A stretch of DNA of 64,000 nucleotides. It comes from Niveibacterium sp. 24ML. Lineage in GTDB: Bacteria > Pseudomonadota > Gammaproteobacteria > Burkholderiales > Rhodocyclaceae. Each line of letters begins with the position of its first letter. The first letter of the stretch is position 1. Positions 48,751 to 57,625 of this stretch are shown here, piece after piece. The stretch lies in contig NZ_JAPFHA010000006.1 in the NCBI RefSeq assembly GCF_026586805.1, positions 62,001 through 126,000 of the forward strand. Direction: 5' to 3'. Made by a program: the position numbers and the translations under genes. The notes under the pieces were generated by a model that worked only from the letters and a program-made list of their open reading frames with translations, was not told the DNA's origin and did no database searches.

Positions 48751-50658
48751 ATGCGATGGGCTCGATTGCGCTGCGTGCTGGCGTTGGGCGGCATGCTGCT
48801 CGCCGCCACCGCCACGGCTACCACCATGGCCGCGGCCAGCCCGCAGCCGTATGAATCGCTTGCCAGCTGGCTCGCGCCAACACCAGGGCCGGGCAACCAG
48901 GGGCACAAGCGCATCGCCGTCCTGATGCACGATCAGCGCAACGGCGGCGTCGTGGGGGTCTATCGCGGGCTTGAGGCGGCCGCCGCAACGCTGGGCTGGA
49001 CGCTGATCCCTGCCAACGGGCAGGACGACCCGAAGATCCTTCGCCTGCAGATGATGCAGGCGCTGACCGGCGAGGCCGATGCCGTCGTGCTGCTGGGCGT
49101 GCCCGCCACCCAGCTCGATGATCTGCTGGCCAAGGCAAAGCAATGGCGCATTCCGGTGCTGGGCTGGCACGCAGTGGCCGAACCGGGCAGCCGCGACGGG
49201 CTGTTCACCAATGTCAGCACCTCACCCTACGCGGTGGCGAAGCAGGTCACCGACTACCTGGTCAACAGCCACAGCGGGCGGATCGGCATTGTGCTGATCA
49301 GCGACAGCCGTTTCCCGATTGCCGCCCACAAGAGCGCCACCCTGCAGGCGGTGCTGGCCAGCTGCCGCCGTTGCGAGCTGCTCGAAACCGTGGACATCCC
49401 GATTTCTCAGGCTCGCGACCGCGTCCCCGCCGCGGTGGCTGCCCTCAATGCACGCCACGGACGCGCGTGGACACACACGGTGGCCATCAACGATGTCTAC
49501 TTCGACCACATCAACGTGCCGCTTGCCGAACTGGGGCGCAGTGACATCCGCCACATCGCAGCCGGCGACGGCGCCTCGGTGGCCATCAGCCGCATCGCGT
49601 CGGGCAAGTCGCAGCAGATCGCGTCGGTCGGCGAGCCGCTTGACCAGCAAGGCTGGCAGCTGGCCGACGAACTCAACCGCGCATTTGCCGGGCTCTCCCC
49701 GAGCGACTTGCAAAGTGCGCCGATCCTTCTCACCACGGCGCGGCTGCGGGGCCTGAATGCCCCCCATGCCGGCAAAGCCGATGCACACCGGCGCTTCTAC
49801 GCCCGCACCTGGCGCACGCCCGCCGGCCCCGGCCATGACAACATCCTGCGCGTCAGCTACCCGCGCGCACAAACGCTCGACGACCAACGCGTGAACTACC
49901 CGATCGAGCTCCTTGACCTGGCCCTGCGCGCAGCCGGCACCCGCTTTGTGCTGCAGCCGTCGCGGGTCAGCATGAAGCAACACCGCGCAATGGCCGAGAT
50001 GGCAGCCGGCGACGCAGTGTCGGTCGTGTGGAGCATGACTTCACGTGAGCGCGAAACCCAGTACCGCGCCATCCGCATCCCGATTGACAAGGGGCTCTTC
50101 GGCTGGCGGATTCCGCTGGTGCGGCGCGACGCGCTGCCGCGCTTTGCCGCAATCACCGAAGCGGCCGAGCTCAAGCGCCTGGTCGCCGGGCAAGGCCACG
50201 ACTGGCCCGATACGCAGATCCTGCGCGACGCCGGCTTCCAGGTCAGCACCAGCGTCGAAGAGAACCTGCCGCGCATGCTTGCCGCGCAGCGCTTCGACTG
50301 GTATCCGCGCGGACTGCCGGAAGTGTGGCAGGAAGCCGCAAGCCTGGCGGGCGACGATCTGGTCGTCGAACCCACCCTCGCCCTGCACTACCCGACCGCC
50401 ATCTACTTCTTCGTCCGGCGCGACAACGCCAGGCTGGCCGGCCTGATCGAGCGCGGCCTGGAAGCGGCCATGCGTGACGGCCGCTTCGAGCAACTCTTCC
50501 AGGCCACCCACGGCGATGCCATCGCCCGCGCGCGCCTTGCGGATCGGCGCATCATCGAACTCCCCAATCCCCTGCTCCCACCGGACACCCCGCTTGCGCG
50601 CAAGGCGCTCTGGCACAACCCGACGCCGCCGCACGCAGGCGAAGCCCGCCAAGACTGA
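48751..50658 (+). CDS. Periplasmic protein fusing sugar-type and amino-acid-type binding folds
   Basis: The 635-residue protein has a signal peptide (ALGGMLLAATATATTMAAA). An N-terminal domain (about 50-340) resembles the type-1 periplasmic binding fold of ribose-binding proteins: IAVLMHDQRNGGVVGVYRGL, ADAVVLLGVPATQLDDLLAK, KQVTDYLVNSHSGRIGIVLI. A second domain (about 355-605) resembles type-2 solute-binding proteins: LLDLALRAAGTRFVLQPSRV, then LPRMLAAQRFDWYPRG and YFFVRRDNARLAGLIERGLE. No permease, kinase or cyclase domain follows. It may bind two ligands and present a signal to a separate receptor. Function is unproven. Confidence 0.75.
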   Translation: MRWARLRCVLALGGMLLAATATATTMAAASPQPYESLASWLAPTPGPGNQGHKRIAVLMHDQRNGGVVGVYRGLEAAAATLGWTLIPANGQDDPKILRLQMMQALTGEADAVVLLGVPATQLDDLLAKAKQWRIPVLGWHAVAEPGSRDGLFTNVSTSPYAVAKQVTDYLVNSHSGRIGIVLISDSRFPIAAHKSATLQAVLASCRRCELLETVDIPISQARDRVPAAVAALNARHGRAWTHTVAINDVYFDHINVPLAELGRSDIRHIAAGDGASVAISRIASGKSQQIASVGEPLDQQGWQLADELNRAFAGLSPSDLQSAPILLTTARLRGLNAPHAGKADAHRRFYARTWRTPAGPGHDNILRVSYPRAQTLDDQRVNYPIELLDLALRAAGTRFVLQPSRVSMKQHRAMAEMAAGDAVSVVWSMTSRERETQYRAIRIPIDKGLFGWRIPLVRRDALPRFAAITEAAELKRLVAGQGHDWPDTQILRDAGFQVSTSVEENLPRMLAAQRFDWYPRGLPEVWQEAASLAGDDLVVEPTLALHYPTAIYFFVRRDNARLAGLIERGLEAAMRDGRFEQLFQATHGDAIARARLADRRIIELPNPLLPPDTPLARKALWHNPTPPHAGEARQD

Positions 50659-50708
50659 CGGCGCAATCCCCCGCGCGCACTTGCGTCCGGGCGCCCACTT
50701 CGGGAACC

Positions 50709-51560
50709 ATGCGTGCCATGCGCCTTGCCTACTTCCCCGCCACGCGTGCCCTCGTCGCCCAGTTGCTGGGCGCCTGCTTCGTCGTGCTGCTGAACAAGAT
50801 CGGCGTGCTCTACGGTTTGCCGTTGCTGGCGCTTGCCAGCCTGCAGGGGGTGTTTGCCGCCCTCGCCGCCGCACTGATGCGGGCCGATCGCTGGTGGCTG
50901 CCCTTGCACCTGGTGTTCCTGCCCGGCGTGGTGGCGGCAGCGGGCCTGGGCCTGCCGGCATGGGTGTGGGCCGCAGCCTTCGCGCTGTTGGCCTCGGTGT
51001 ACTGGACCAGCTTTCGCACGCAAGTGCCCTTGTTTCTCTCCAATCGCAAGACCGTCGCCACCTTGAGCGCCGCGCTGCCCGATGGGGCGCTCACGGTGCT
51101 CGATGTCGGCAGCGGCACCGGCAGTTTCGTGCGGGCATTTGCCCGCTTGCGGCCAGACTCACAGGTGCACGGCATCGAAGCAGCGCCCGCCCCGGCGGCC
51201 ATCGGCGCGTGGCTGGCGCGCCATCAAAGCAATGCGCACCTGTCGCGCGGCGACTTCTTCGCGGCCGACTGGTCGGGCTATGACGTGGTCTACGCCTTCC
51301 TCTCGCCGGTGCCGATGGCCGAGGTGTGGGCCAAGGCGTGCGCGCAGATGCGTCCGGGCGCGGTGCTGATCAGCAACTCCTTCGCGGTGCCGGATGTCGC
51401 CCCCGACGGCACGCTCGATGTGGCTGACCGTCGCAAAACAAGGCTTTACTGTTACACCATTGGTGCCGTTAAAGAGGGTGACACGCCCCGCCCACGCCTG
51501 ATCTGGCCCACGCGGCGCACCGCAAAGAAGCCACATCCGATCACGATTACAGCCCGCTGA
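50709..51560 (+). CDS. Membrane-anchored class I methyltransferase-like protein
   Basis: The 283-residue protein has two to three N-terminal membrane segments (about 12-60 and 65-100) and then a SAM-dependent methyltransferase fold: VLDVGSGTGSFVRAFARL (motif I, about 120-137), HGIEAAPAPAAIGAW, and YDVVYAFLSPVPMAEVW. The catalytic side would face the cytoplasm. An ATG three codons later is also possible. The substrate is unknown. It lies between the periplasmic fusion protein and the ParA-like operon. Confidence 0.75.
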   Translation: MRAMRLAYFPATRALVAQLLGACFVVLLNKIGVLYGLPLLALASLQGVFAALAAALMRADRWWLPLHLVFLPGVVAAAGLGLPAWVWAAAFALLASVYWTSFRTQVPLFLSNRKTVATLSAALPDGALTVLDVGSGTGSFVRAFARLRPDSQVHGIEAAPAPAAIGAWLARHQSNAHLSRGDFFAADWSGYDVVYAFLSPVPMAEVWAKACAQMRPGAVLISNSFAVPDVAPDGTLDVADRRKTRLYCYTIGAVKEGDTPRPRLIWPTRRTAKKPHPITITAR

Positions 51561-51594
51561 GCCTTGCTGCCGGCGGCCCGGAGACCCACGCACC

Positions 51595-52272
51595 ATGGCA
51601 GAAATCATTTCGATCATCGGCAACAAGGGCGGCACCGGAAAGACAACGCTTTCGCACACGCTCAGCCACGGCCTGACCCTGCTGGGCCGCCGCGTCGCCT
51701 GCGTGATGACCGACGAAGACCGCGAGCCGCTCTCGCCGGTGGGCCGGCGCTATGTGATTGCCGACGCCCGCTCGCCGGTGGCGCGCGACAAGGTGGTTGA
51801 AAAGCTGCGCGATCTGAAGAGCTGGATCGGCGTGCTCGACGGTGGCGCCAACCGCTCGATTACCGACATCACGCTGTACCAGATGTCCGACGTGGTGCTG
51901 CTCCCCTTCCGCGATTCGGCCGAAGATCTGCGCACCGTGATGCGCGATCTAGACCTCTTCCCGAAAGCCTGGGCGCTGCCCTCGCAATGGCCGCGCAACC
52001 GCTTCCAGCTTGACGCCGCCACGCGCCTGATCGACACCCTGCCGCTCGAATTCCGCGAGCGCATCCTGCCGCCCTTCTTCGCGCTATCGGCCTCCAAGGT
52101 CTTGCTGCAGGAACGCGTGCCGGAAGAGTTGCCGGCGCAACTGAACAACGGCGCCCGCGCGCTGGCCAAGCAGATCATGGCCATCTTCGAAGACCCCTTC
52201 GACGATGTGGCCGACGCGCTGGGGCGCGCCGCGCAAGACGGCGATCTCTCGGAAGAGGCCGACGAAGTCTGA
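51595..52272 (+). CDS. ParA/MinD-like ATPase next to phaM
   Basis: The 225-residue protein begins MAEIISIIGNKGGTGKTTLS, a deviant Walker A (KGGTGKT, residues 11-17) of ParA-type partition ATPases. GVLDGGANRSITDITLY and DVVLLPFRDSAEDLRTVMRD follow, consistent with the Walker A' and B regions. No parB gene or parS site is near. The acidic C-terminus (DGDLSEEADEV) is unusual. It is 54 bp upstream of phaM in the same direction. A role in positioning polyhydroxyalkanoate granules is an inference from that context only. Confidence 0.8.
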   Translation: MAEIISIIGNKGGTGKTTLSHTLSHGLTLLGRRVACVMTDEDREPLSPVGRRYVIADARSPVARDKVVEKLRDLKSWIGVLDGGANRSITDITLYQMSDVVLLPFRDSAEDLRTVMRDLDLFPKAWALPSQWPRNRFQLDAATRLIDTLPLEFRERILPPFFALSASKVLLQERVPEELPAQLNNGARALAKQIMAIFEDPFDDVADALGRAAQDGDLSEEADEV

Positions 52273-52326
52273 GCGCCCGGGCTGGGCTATGATCAGAGCG
52301 AAGACCGCACCAAACCGGAGACCGCA

Positions 52327-52806
52327 ATGAGCAGCGAACACACGATGCCCGACCCGCTCGAATTCATGAAGAGCCTGTGGGGGCAGATCGGTTTTGCCGT
52401 GCCAGGCATGGTCGCCCCGACCATTGACATTGGTGAGCTGGAAAAGCGCATCACCGACATGAAAGCCGTTGAAGGCTGGCTCAAGATGAACCTGGGCATG
52501 CTGCAGACGACGATTCAGGGGCTCGAAATGCAGCGAGCCACGCTGGCCGCGATGCAGGCGATGGGCGAGAGCGCCCGCGCCGCCGCCGCCTCCGCCCAGG
52601 CGCGCGCAGAAGCCCCCCATGCAAAACCTGAAGAGGCCAGCGCACCGGCCGAGCCCGCGGCGCAGCCCTTCAACCCGGCCGCCTTGTGGCCGTGGAACCT
52701 GGTGCAGAGCGCCAAGGCGGCAGACAGCAGCGCGGCAAGCGATGCAGAAGCCGCCAAGGCGGCAAGCAAGCCACGCGCACGCAAGGCGACGGACAAAAAA
52801 CAGTGA
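52327..52806 (+). CDS. phaM: PhaM-like polyhydroxyalkanoate granule protein
   Basis: PhaM of Ralstonia eutropha activates PHA synthase and links granules to the nucleoid. This 159-residue protein shows the family pattern: an N-terminal LEFMKSLWGQIGFAVPGM, then PTIDIGELEKRITDMKAVEG and WLKMNLGMLQTTIQGLEMQR, followed by a disordered A/P/E-rich linker and a basic C-terminus (KPRARKATDKKQ) suited to DNA binding. GGAG lies upstream of the ATG. The next gene's GTG overlaps its stop (GTGA), so the two are coupled. Confidence 0.8.
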   Translation: MSSEHTMPDPLEFMKSLWGQIGFAVPGMVAPTIDIGELEKRITDMKAVEGWLKMNLGMLQTTIQGLEMQRATLAAMQAMGESARAAAASAQARAEAPHAKPEEASAPAEPAAQPFNPAALWPWNLVQSAKAADSSAASDAEAAKAASKPRARKATDKKQ

Positions 52807-53900
52807 GCCTGCCAGCCAGCCGCTTTGCGAGCGGCTTTGCCCTCGCAGTCGACTGGCGTGTCGCGCTCGACACCGCGCTTGAGCGCCTGGCCCTCCCCGC
52901 GGGCGCCAACCTGGGGTTTTGCTACTGGTCTGACCGGTTCAATGGTGAGATCGACACCATCATCAGCGCCTTGCGCGAACGTACCGGCGTCGAACACTGG
53001 GTCGGCGCCAGCGCAATCGGCGTGGTCGGCCGCGAAGGGGCACAGCTTGACGCCCCCGGCATCAGCCTGCTGATCGCGGCGCTGCCCGAAGGCAGTTTCC
53101 GCACTTTCTCCGGGCGCAGTCCGCTGCCCCACCAGCGGGAATTCGACGCCCACTCGGCCGTCGTCCATGCCGATCCGGCCACCCCCGACATGCCCGACCT
53201 GGTGCGCGACATGGCCAGCAAACTCAGCGGCCTGCACCTGTGCGGCGGCATGGCCAGCGGGCGCGACGGCACCATGCTGCTGGCCGACGCCCCCTTCGCC
53301 GGTGGCATCTGCGGCGTGGCCTTCGATCCGCGCATCGTGCTGCAGGGCGAACTGACCCAGGGTTGCCGCCAGCTCGGGCCGCCACGGGTGGCCAGCGAAG
53401 TGGAAGACAACCTCATCGGCCGGCTCGACGGGCGCCGCGCCGTGGCCGTGTTCCGCGACACCGCCAGCCCGCTCTACCGCGACGACCTGCGCCGCGCCGC
53501 CCGCGGCATCCACCTGGCGCTGGCCGACGAAGAAGACCCCAGCCACTACACCGTGCGCCACGTGATCGGCATCGACCCCAACGGCGGCCGCCTCGCGATT
53601 GACGACCAGCCCGACGAAGGGCAACAGGTGTTCTTCGTGCGGCGCGATGCCGAAACCGCCGCGCATGATCTGGACGCCATGCTGCTGCGCCTGCGCAGCC
53701 GCTGCCCCGCCGAGCCCAAGGCCCTGCTCTACGTCAGCTGCACCGGGCGCGGCGGCGCCTTGTTCGAGCGCGACGACAGCGAAATCGAAGCGATCCAGCG
53801 CGTGTTCGGGCAGATTCCCCTGGCCGGCTTTTTCGCCTCGGGCGAACTGCTCGGCGCACGCCTCTACGGCTACACCGGTGTGCTGACGGTGTTTTGCTGA
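52803..53900 (+). CDS. FIST-domain sensor protein
   Basis: The 365-residue protein has the FIST N and C domains proposed to bind small ligands. Segments include HWVGASAIGVVGREGAQLDA, LCGGMASGRDGTMLLADAPF and the C-terminal AKALLYVSCTGRGG-like stretch with IPLAGFFASGELLGARLYGY. No output domain such as a kinase or cyclase is attached. The start is a GTG overlapping the phaM stop by four bases; an ATG further upstream is inside phaM and was rejected. Confidence 0.8.
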   Translation: MSLPASRFASGFALAVDWRVALDTALERLALPAGANLGFCYWSDRFNGEIDTIISALRERTGVEHWVGASAIGVVGREGAQLDAPGISLLIAALPEGSFRTFSGRSPLPHQREFDAHSAVVHADPATPDMPDLVRDMASKLSGLHLCGGMASGRDGTMLLADAPFAGGICGVAFDPRIVLQGELTQGCRQLGPPRVASEVEDNLIGRLDGRRAVAVFRDTASPLYRDDLRRAARGIHLALADEEDPSHYTVRHVIGIDPNGGRLAIDDQPDEGQQVFFVRRDAETAAHDLDAMLLRLRSRCPAEPKALLYVSCTGRGGALFERDDSEIEAIQRVFGQIPLAGFFASGELLGARLYGYTGVLTVFC

Positions 53901-54073
53901 ATCCCCGCGAGAAAGCCTTGCGGCCTTGCGGCCATGGGCGGTACGCAAATCCGACGGATCCTGCTGTATCGCAATGCAGGAAGCGCGAAGCGGGCCGCCT
54001 GCGCCCACCGCCAATCACACGCCCCGCCTTTGAACCAAGGCTCCGCCGCCAGACCACCGAAACGCTGGCTCAG

Positions 54074-54349
54074 GCCGAAGTCGAAACGGTGCAGGATAAC
54101 GAGGACATCGGTTTCGTAAAAACCGGCCAGGTCGCCGAAATCGAGGTCGAAACCCTCCCCTTCACCCACGACGGCACGATTCCCGCCCAAGTTAATTTCG
54201 TGAGCGGCGACGCGATCAAGGACGACAAGCACGGTTTCATCTTCCAGGCCCGGCTGAAACTCGATCACTATGCGATACGGGTGGATGAACGCAATGTGCC
54301 GCTCTCACCGGGGATGCCGGTAAGAGCGGAAATGAAAACATGGCAGAGA
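54074..54349 (+). pseudogene. Remnant of an HlyD-type membrane fusion protein
   Basis: The translated stretch AEVETVQDNEDIGFVKTGQV...EVETLPFTHDGTIPAQV...LSPGMPVRAEMKTWQR matches the periplasmic C-terminal part of HlyD-family type I secretion adaptor proteins. The N-terminal three quarters and the last 25 or so residues are missing, and no ABC transporter or outer-membrane channel is near. It lies in a larger open frame (53894-54415) with unrelated flanks, so it is a broken gene fragment. Confidence 0.75.
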
Positions 54350-54411
54350 CTTCAGGTGCAGTCTTCGATTCGCGCGAGTTGCAAGGGTCGAGCATCAACT
54401 AAAGCGTTGGA

Positions 54412-54861
54412 ATGAACATGGGATACGTCTACGAAAAGATCAGTTCGGCAGACGCCGAGGAATACGGACTTGAGGCGATCAGCCAGGAAGTCATAGTGGG
54501 GAGGCTGATGATCGAAAACTGGGTCATCGACCGCGAGCGGGACAGCTATCTCCGCAAGGTGTCGGAAGGACGGCCTGACGTTGATGAAGGCATTACACGC
54601 TGGACGTTCTACTGGAATCGCAAGGTGATCTGGATTCGGAGGGATGTTCTTGGCTCCTCGTGGGAGGGCGAGAACGCCATCCACGCGAAACTGAGGATTG
54701 CAGAGATGGGGCCCCTTGATCCGGACCCTCATCAACAGCGCAGCATCATCGAAGCGCTACTAAACGCCCTCGACGTGCACACAACAAGGGGTGGGGCCTC
54801 GCAGTACAAATGGCGCTGCGACTATGAGTTCGCGCCGGGGATTCTCAATGTAGAACCTTGA
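54412..54861 (+). CDS. Hypothetical protein after the HlyD remnant
   Basis: The 149-residue acidic protein has no signal peptide or membrane segment and matches no family I recognise. It contains RWTFYWNRKVIWIRRDVLG and ends EFAPGILNVEP. Its start overlaps the end of the preceding open frame. Small acidic soluble proteins left beside secretion remnants are sometimes orphan immunity proteins, but this is speculation. An ATG two codons later is equally possible. Confidence 0.55.
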   Translation: MNMGYVYEKISSADAEEYGLEAISQEVIVGRLMIENWVIDRERDSYLRKVSEGRPDVDEGITRWTFYWNRKVIWIRRDVLGSSWEGENAIHAKLRIAEMGPLDPDPHQQRSIIEALLNALDVHTTRGGASQYKWRCDYEFAPGILNVEP

Positions 54862-55329
54862 TAAGTCGCCGGCTCGGTTGGCAGCCCTGTAGGGAGGGGC
54901 CGCCGCTGGCGTACCCGCGCAGAGCAAGCACTTGCCAAATGGCGCCCCCTTGAATTGCGGGTTACGCCTTTGGCTAACCCGCACTGCGCTGTCACGTTCA
55001 TTTCTCCGGAGGCATCGCGATGGCGCGGTAACGGCGGGCGGATGTGGCGGGCAGGTCCCAAATTTTCGCGGTTGTAACTGGGCGCCGACAGCCCATCTCG
55101 ATGAACCCGCTATCCGAAACGTGCTGCGGTGGGCCGATGATCCGGTGCGGGCGACGTGCCCATTCCGGGGCCGCAAGATGTGCAGGGCTTGATGTCGAAG
55201 CTTGGCCCAACGAACGCCCGGCACAGTTGCGGCGACTCGCAAGATAAAGGCGAATTTCCTTGCGCGGTGTCGGGCATGCGCGGGCGCGCAGCGCTAAAGT
55301 GCAAACCTATCGTCACGAAGGAGTGCGTC
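54862..55329. other. Intergenic stretch with a small palindromic repeat
   Basis: About 470 bp with no convincing gene. TGCGGGTTA (54956-54964) and TAACCCGCA (54975-54983) form a perfect nine-bp hairpin of the kind dispersed as intergenic repeats in betaproteobacteria. AAGGAG at 55317-55322 serves the next gene. Confidence 0.5.
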
Positions 55330-55800
55330 ATGAGCCGTCCGTTCCGTGTGCTTGGCATCCAGCAGATCGCCATCGGGGGGGCCGACAAGGCCCGGCTTGC
55401 GAACCTGTGGGGCAATTTGTTCGGCCTTGAGAAGACCGGCGACTTCCGCAGTGAGCGCGAGAACGTCGATGAAGACATCTACGTCATGGGGGCGGGCGTG
55501 GCGCGCTGCGAGGTGGACCTGATGCAACCGATCGACCCGGCCAAGAAGCCGCGTGTGGACGAACCACAGCTCAACCACATCGGGCTGTGGATCGACGACC
55601 TGCCCAAGGCGGTGGAATGGCTTGGCGCGCAGGGCATGCGCTTTACGCCCGGCGGCATCCGCAAGGGCGCGGCGGGATTCGATATCTGCTTCATCCACCC
55701 CAAGGGCAATGACGCTACGCCATACAGCGGCGAGGGTGTGCTGATCGAACTGGTGCAGGCGCCGCCGGAAGTGATTGCGGCCTTCGATCTGCTGGCCTGA
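55330..55800 (+). CDS. VOC-superfamily (glyoxalase-like) protein
   Basis: The 156-residue protein has two beta-alpha-beta-beta-beta modules: [19 protein letters not shown] at the N-terminus and [19 protein letters not shown] from residue 81. It ends with [12 protein letters not shown]. Of the usual metal ligands H83 and E140 are kept, but the first position is Q12 rather than His. It might be a methylmalonyl-CoA epimerase-like or lactoylglutathione-lyase-like enzyme. The propionate genes nearby make the former attractive, but it is not proven. The start has AAGGAG eight bases upstream. Confidence 0.75.
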   Translation: MSRPFRVLGIQQIAIGGADKARLANLWGNLFGLEKTGDFRSERENVDEDIYVMGAGVARCEVDLMQPIDPAKKPRVDEPQLNHIGLWIDDLPKAVEWLGAQGMRFTPGGIRKGAAGFDICFIHPKGNDATPYSGEGVLIELVQAPPEVIAAFDLLA

Positions 55801-55838
55801 GCCAGCTTACTCCCGCAACCAAAAGACACAGGACACGC

Positions 55839-57416
55839 ATGGCCACCATGTCGCCCGATCTGCCAACCCGCTTCGCCCCGCCTGCACCGGATCTGGATGA
55901 GCACCTGCGCGCTGACCGCGGCTTCCCGGCTGCCTTTCTGCGCGCCATCTGCGCGGTGGCGCTCGACGATGGCGACATCAGCCTAAGCGAGTTTGCCGCG
56001 CTCGACGCGCTGGCGCGGCGCACCGAGGATTCCGCGCTCAGCGCCGCGCTGCTGGTGCACGGCGTCGAACACCCGATCGGGGTGCCGCAGGCGATTGCCG
56101 ATCTGCACGCGGCAAGCGAGGGCGTCGATCAGGGCGTGCGCGCAGCCGCGCTCGACGCGGCCATGCCGCTGCTCAAGCTCCAGGGCGCGCGCAGCCGCGA
56201 GCTGATCCAGCGCTTTGCTCAGGCTCTGGGGCAGCCCACCACCCACCTGGTGCTCGACGCCACGCCCGATGGCGCGCCTTCGCTGTGGACCCGCGTGTCG
56301 CGCGGCTCGAAGCGCCTGCTCGACCGCGATGGCCTGGTCGCGCTCGCCGAGGAGTGCATTCATCTCACCGGCGATACGGCGCTGCACGGCCCGCTGGCCG
56401 ATTATCTGGACGGGCGCTGTCCTGCCGGCAGCCTGCGCGCCGCGCTCGAATCGAGCACCCGGGCCGCAAGCGAGCGGATCGCCGAGTTCGAGGCGCAGGT
56501 CGCCGCGCGCGTGGCGCAGAACGGCGGCATGAGCAATCTGGCGCAGCAACTCGCTGGCGACGCCGAACGGCTGCGCCAACAGATCGGCCAGCGCCTTGCC
56601 ATGGTCGAAGCGCGCATCGATTTCGAACGCCAGACCTTCCGCGAGGACATCGACGAGCTGGTGCACGACGCCGGCAACGGCTTCATGCTCGAAGTGGCCG
56701 AACGCCTGAAAACCGACGACTGGAAGCAGGCAAAGGTGTGGGAGCGCATCGGCAGCAGCCAGTTCGGCAAGGATGTTGAACGCCGCGTCAACCGCGCAGT
56801 CAGCCGGCGTGAGCAAGCGCTGCACCTGATGTACGAAGACCTGCGGCTGTTTCAGGAAGACATGAAGCTCACCCGCGTGTCGATTCTCGAACGCCAGCAT
56901 CACAGCGGCTACGCGCAACTGATCCCGCCCTTGCGCATGGGCGCGCGGGTGGCCAATGCGGTTGATGGCGCAGCCAAACTCACCCTGGGCGCCGGCGCAC
57001 TGTCGATCGTCGGCTCGGGGGCGGCGGCCTATGTACTGGGCACCGCAGCGGTCTTGCCCTTGATCGCGCCAGCTGCACCGCTGATCGGCGGCGCCATGGT
57101 GGTAGCAGGACTGGTCAAATGGTTCAGCGATCCGCAAGGCCGCAAGGACAAGGAGCTGGCGCACAAACGCGAAGCCTTCGAGCGCGTGCTGCGCGAACAA
57201 CTGGAACAGGCCGAAGCGTCGTTCGGCGCACAACTTGAGCGCATCGGCGAGGCGTTTCGCGACAGCGCCGACCACACCCTGCGGCCGATGATCCTGGAAG
57301 GTCAGGCCGCCGAGCGGCTGGCAAGCCAGCAGGGGCGCCTGGCCAGGCAGCTGATCGAGCGCTCACGCCAGGGCCTCACCCGGATCGCACAGCGCATCCA
57401 GACCACGCCCGACTGA
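55839..57416 (+). CDS. TerB-like protein with C-terminal membrane hairpin
   Basis: The 525-residue protein has an N-terminal TerB-like helical region with an acidic DDGDISLSEF motif (about 42-51). A long helical, coiled-coil-prone middle follows (about 200-370, including FEAQVAARVAQNGGMSNLAQ). A glycine/alanine-rich hydrophobic stretch (about 377-427) could form a membrane hairpin, and a charged C-terminal helix follows. Helical stalk plus membrane hairpin is reminiscent of bacterial dynamin-like proteins, but there is no GTPase P-loop. No family is assigned with confidence. Confidence 0.65.
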   Translation: MATMSPDLPTRFAPPAPDLDEHLRADRGFPAAFLRAICAVALDDGDISLSEFAALDALARRTEDSALSAALLVHGVEHPIGVPQAIADLHAASEGVDQGVRAAALDAAMPLLKLQGARSRELIQRFAQALGQPTTHLVLDATPDGAPSLWTRVSRGSKRLLDRDGLVALAEECIHLTGDTALHGPLADYLDGRCPAGSLRAALESSTRAASERIAEFEAQVAARVAQNGGMSNLAQQLAGDAERLRQQIGQRLAMVEARIDFERQTFREDIDELVHDAGNGFMLEVAERLKTDDWKQAKVWERIGSSQFGKDVERRVNRAVSRREQALHLMYEDLRLFQEDMKLTRVSILERQHHSGYAQLIPPLRMGARVANAVDGAAKLTLGAGALSIVGSGAAAYVLGTAAVLPLIAPAAPLIGGAMVVAGLVKWFSDPQGRKDKELAHKREAFERVLREQLEQAEASFGAQLERIGEAFRDSADHTLRPMILEGQAAERLASQQGRLARQLIERSRQGLTRIAQRIQTTPD

Positions 57417-57440
57417 GGCCCGCCGAGCCACCGCAAATGC

Positions 57441-57466
57441 GAACGGCCGCCCGAAGGCGGCCGTTC
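57441..57466 (+). terminator. Hairpin after the TerB-like gene
   Basis: GAACGGCCGCC (57441-57451) and GGCGGCCGTTC (57456-57466) form a perfect 11-bp stem with a CGAA loop. The T run is poor. Confidence 0.6.
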
Positions 57467-57495
57467 CTGAAGGGGGTCCTACCACTACGCTGCAG

Positions 57496-57560
57496 TAAAA
57501 AGAGGGGACCGGCTTGAGGCCGGCCCCGCCCAAAAGAGGGAGCCCCTACTGCAGGCTCCC
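57496..57560 (-). terminator. Tandem terminators after the propionate operon
   Basis: On the minus strand, GGGAGCC...GGCTCCC followed by UCUUUUG (57531-57560), then a GGGGCCGGC...GCCGGTCCCC hairpin with one bulge followed by UCUUUUUA (57496-57527). Two in a row end transcription towards the convergent plus-strand gene. Confidence 0.7.
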
Positions 57561-57625
57561 CTCCCCCTTGATCCTTTGGTGACCCGGCCGCTCTTTTGGC
57601 AACTCGGGCTGTGGCGCTTGGCGCG

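Noticed and set aside
55156-55329. N-terminal extension of the VOC protein
   Set aside because: The family N-terminus and the AAGGAG site place the start at 55330.
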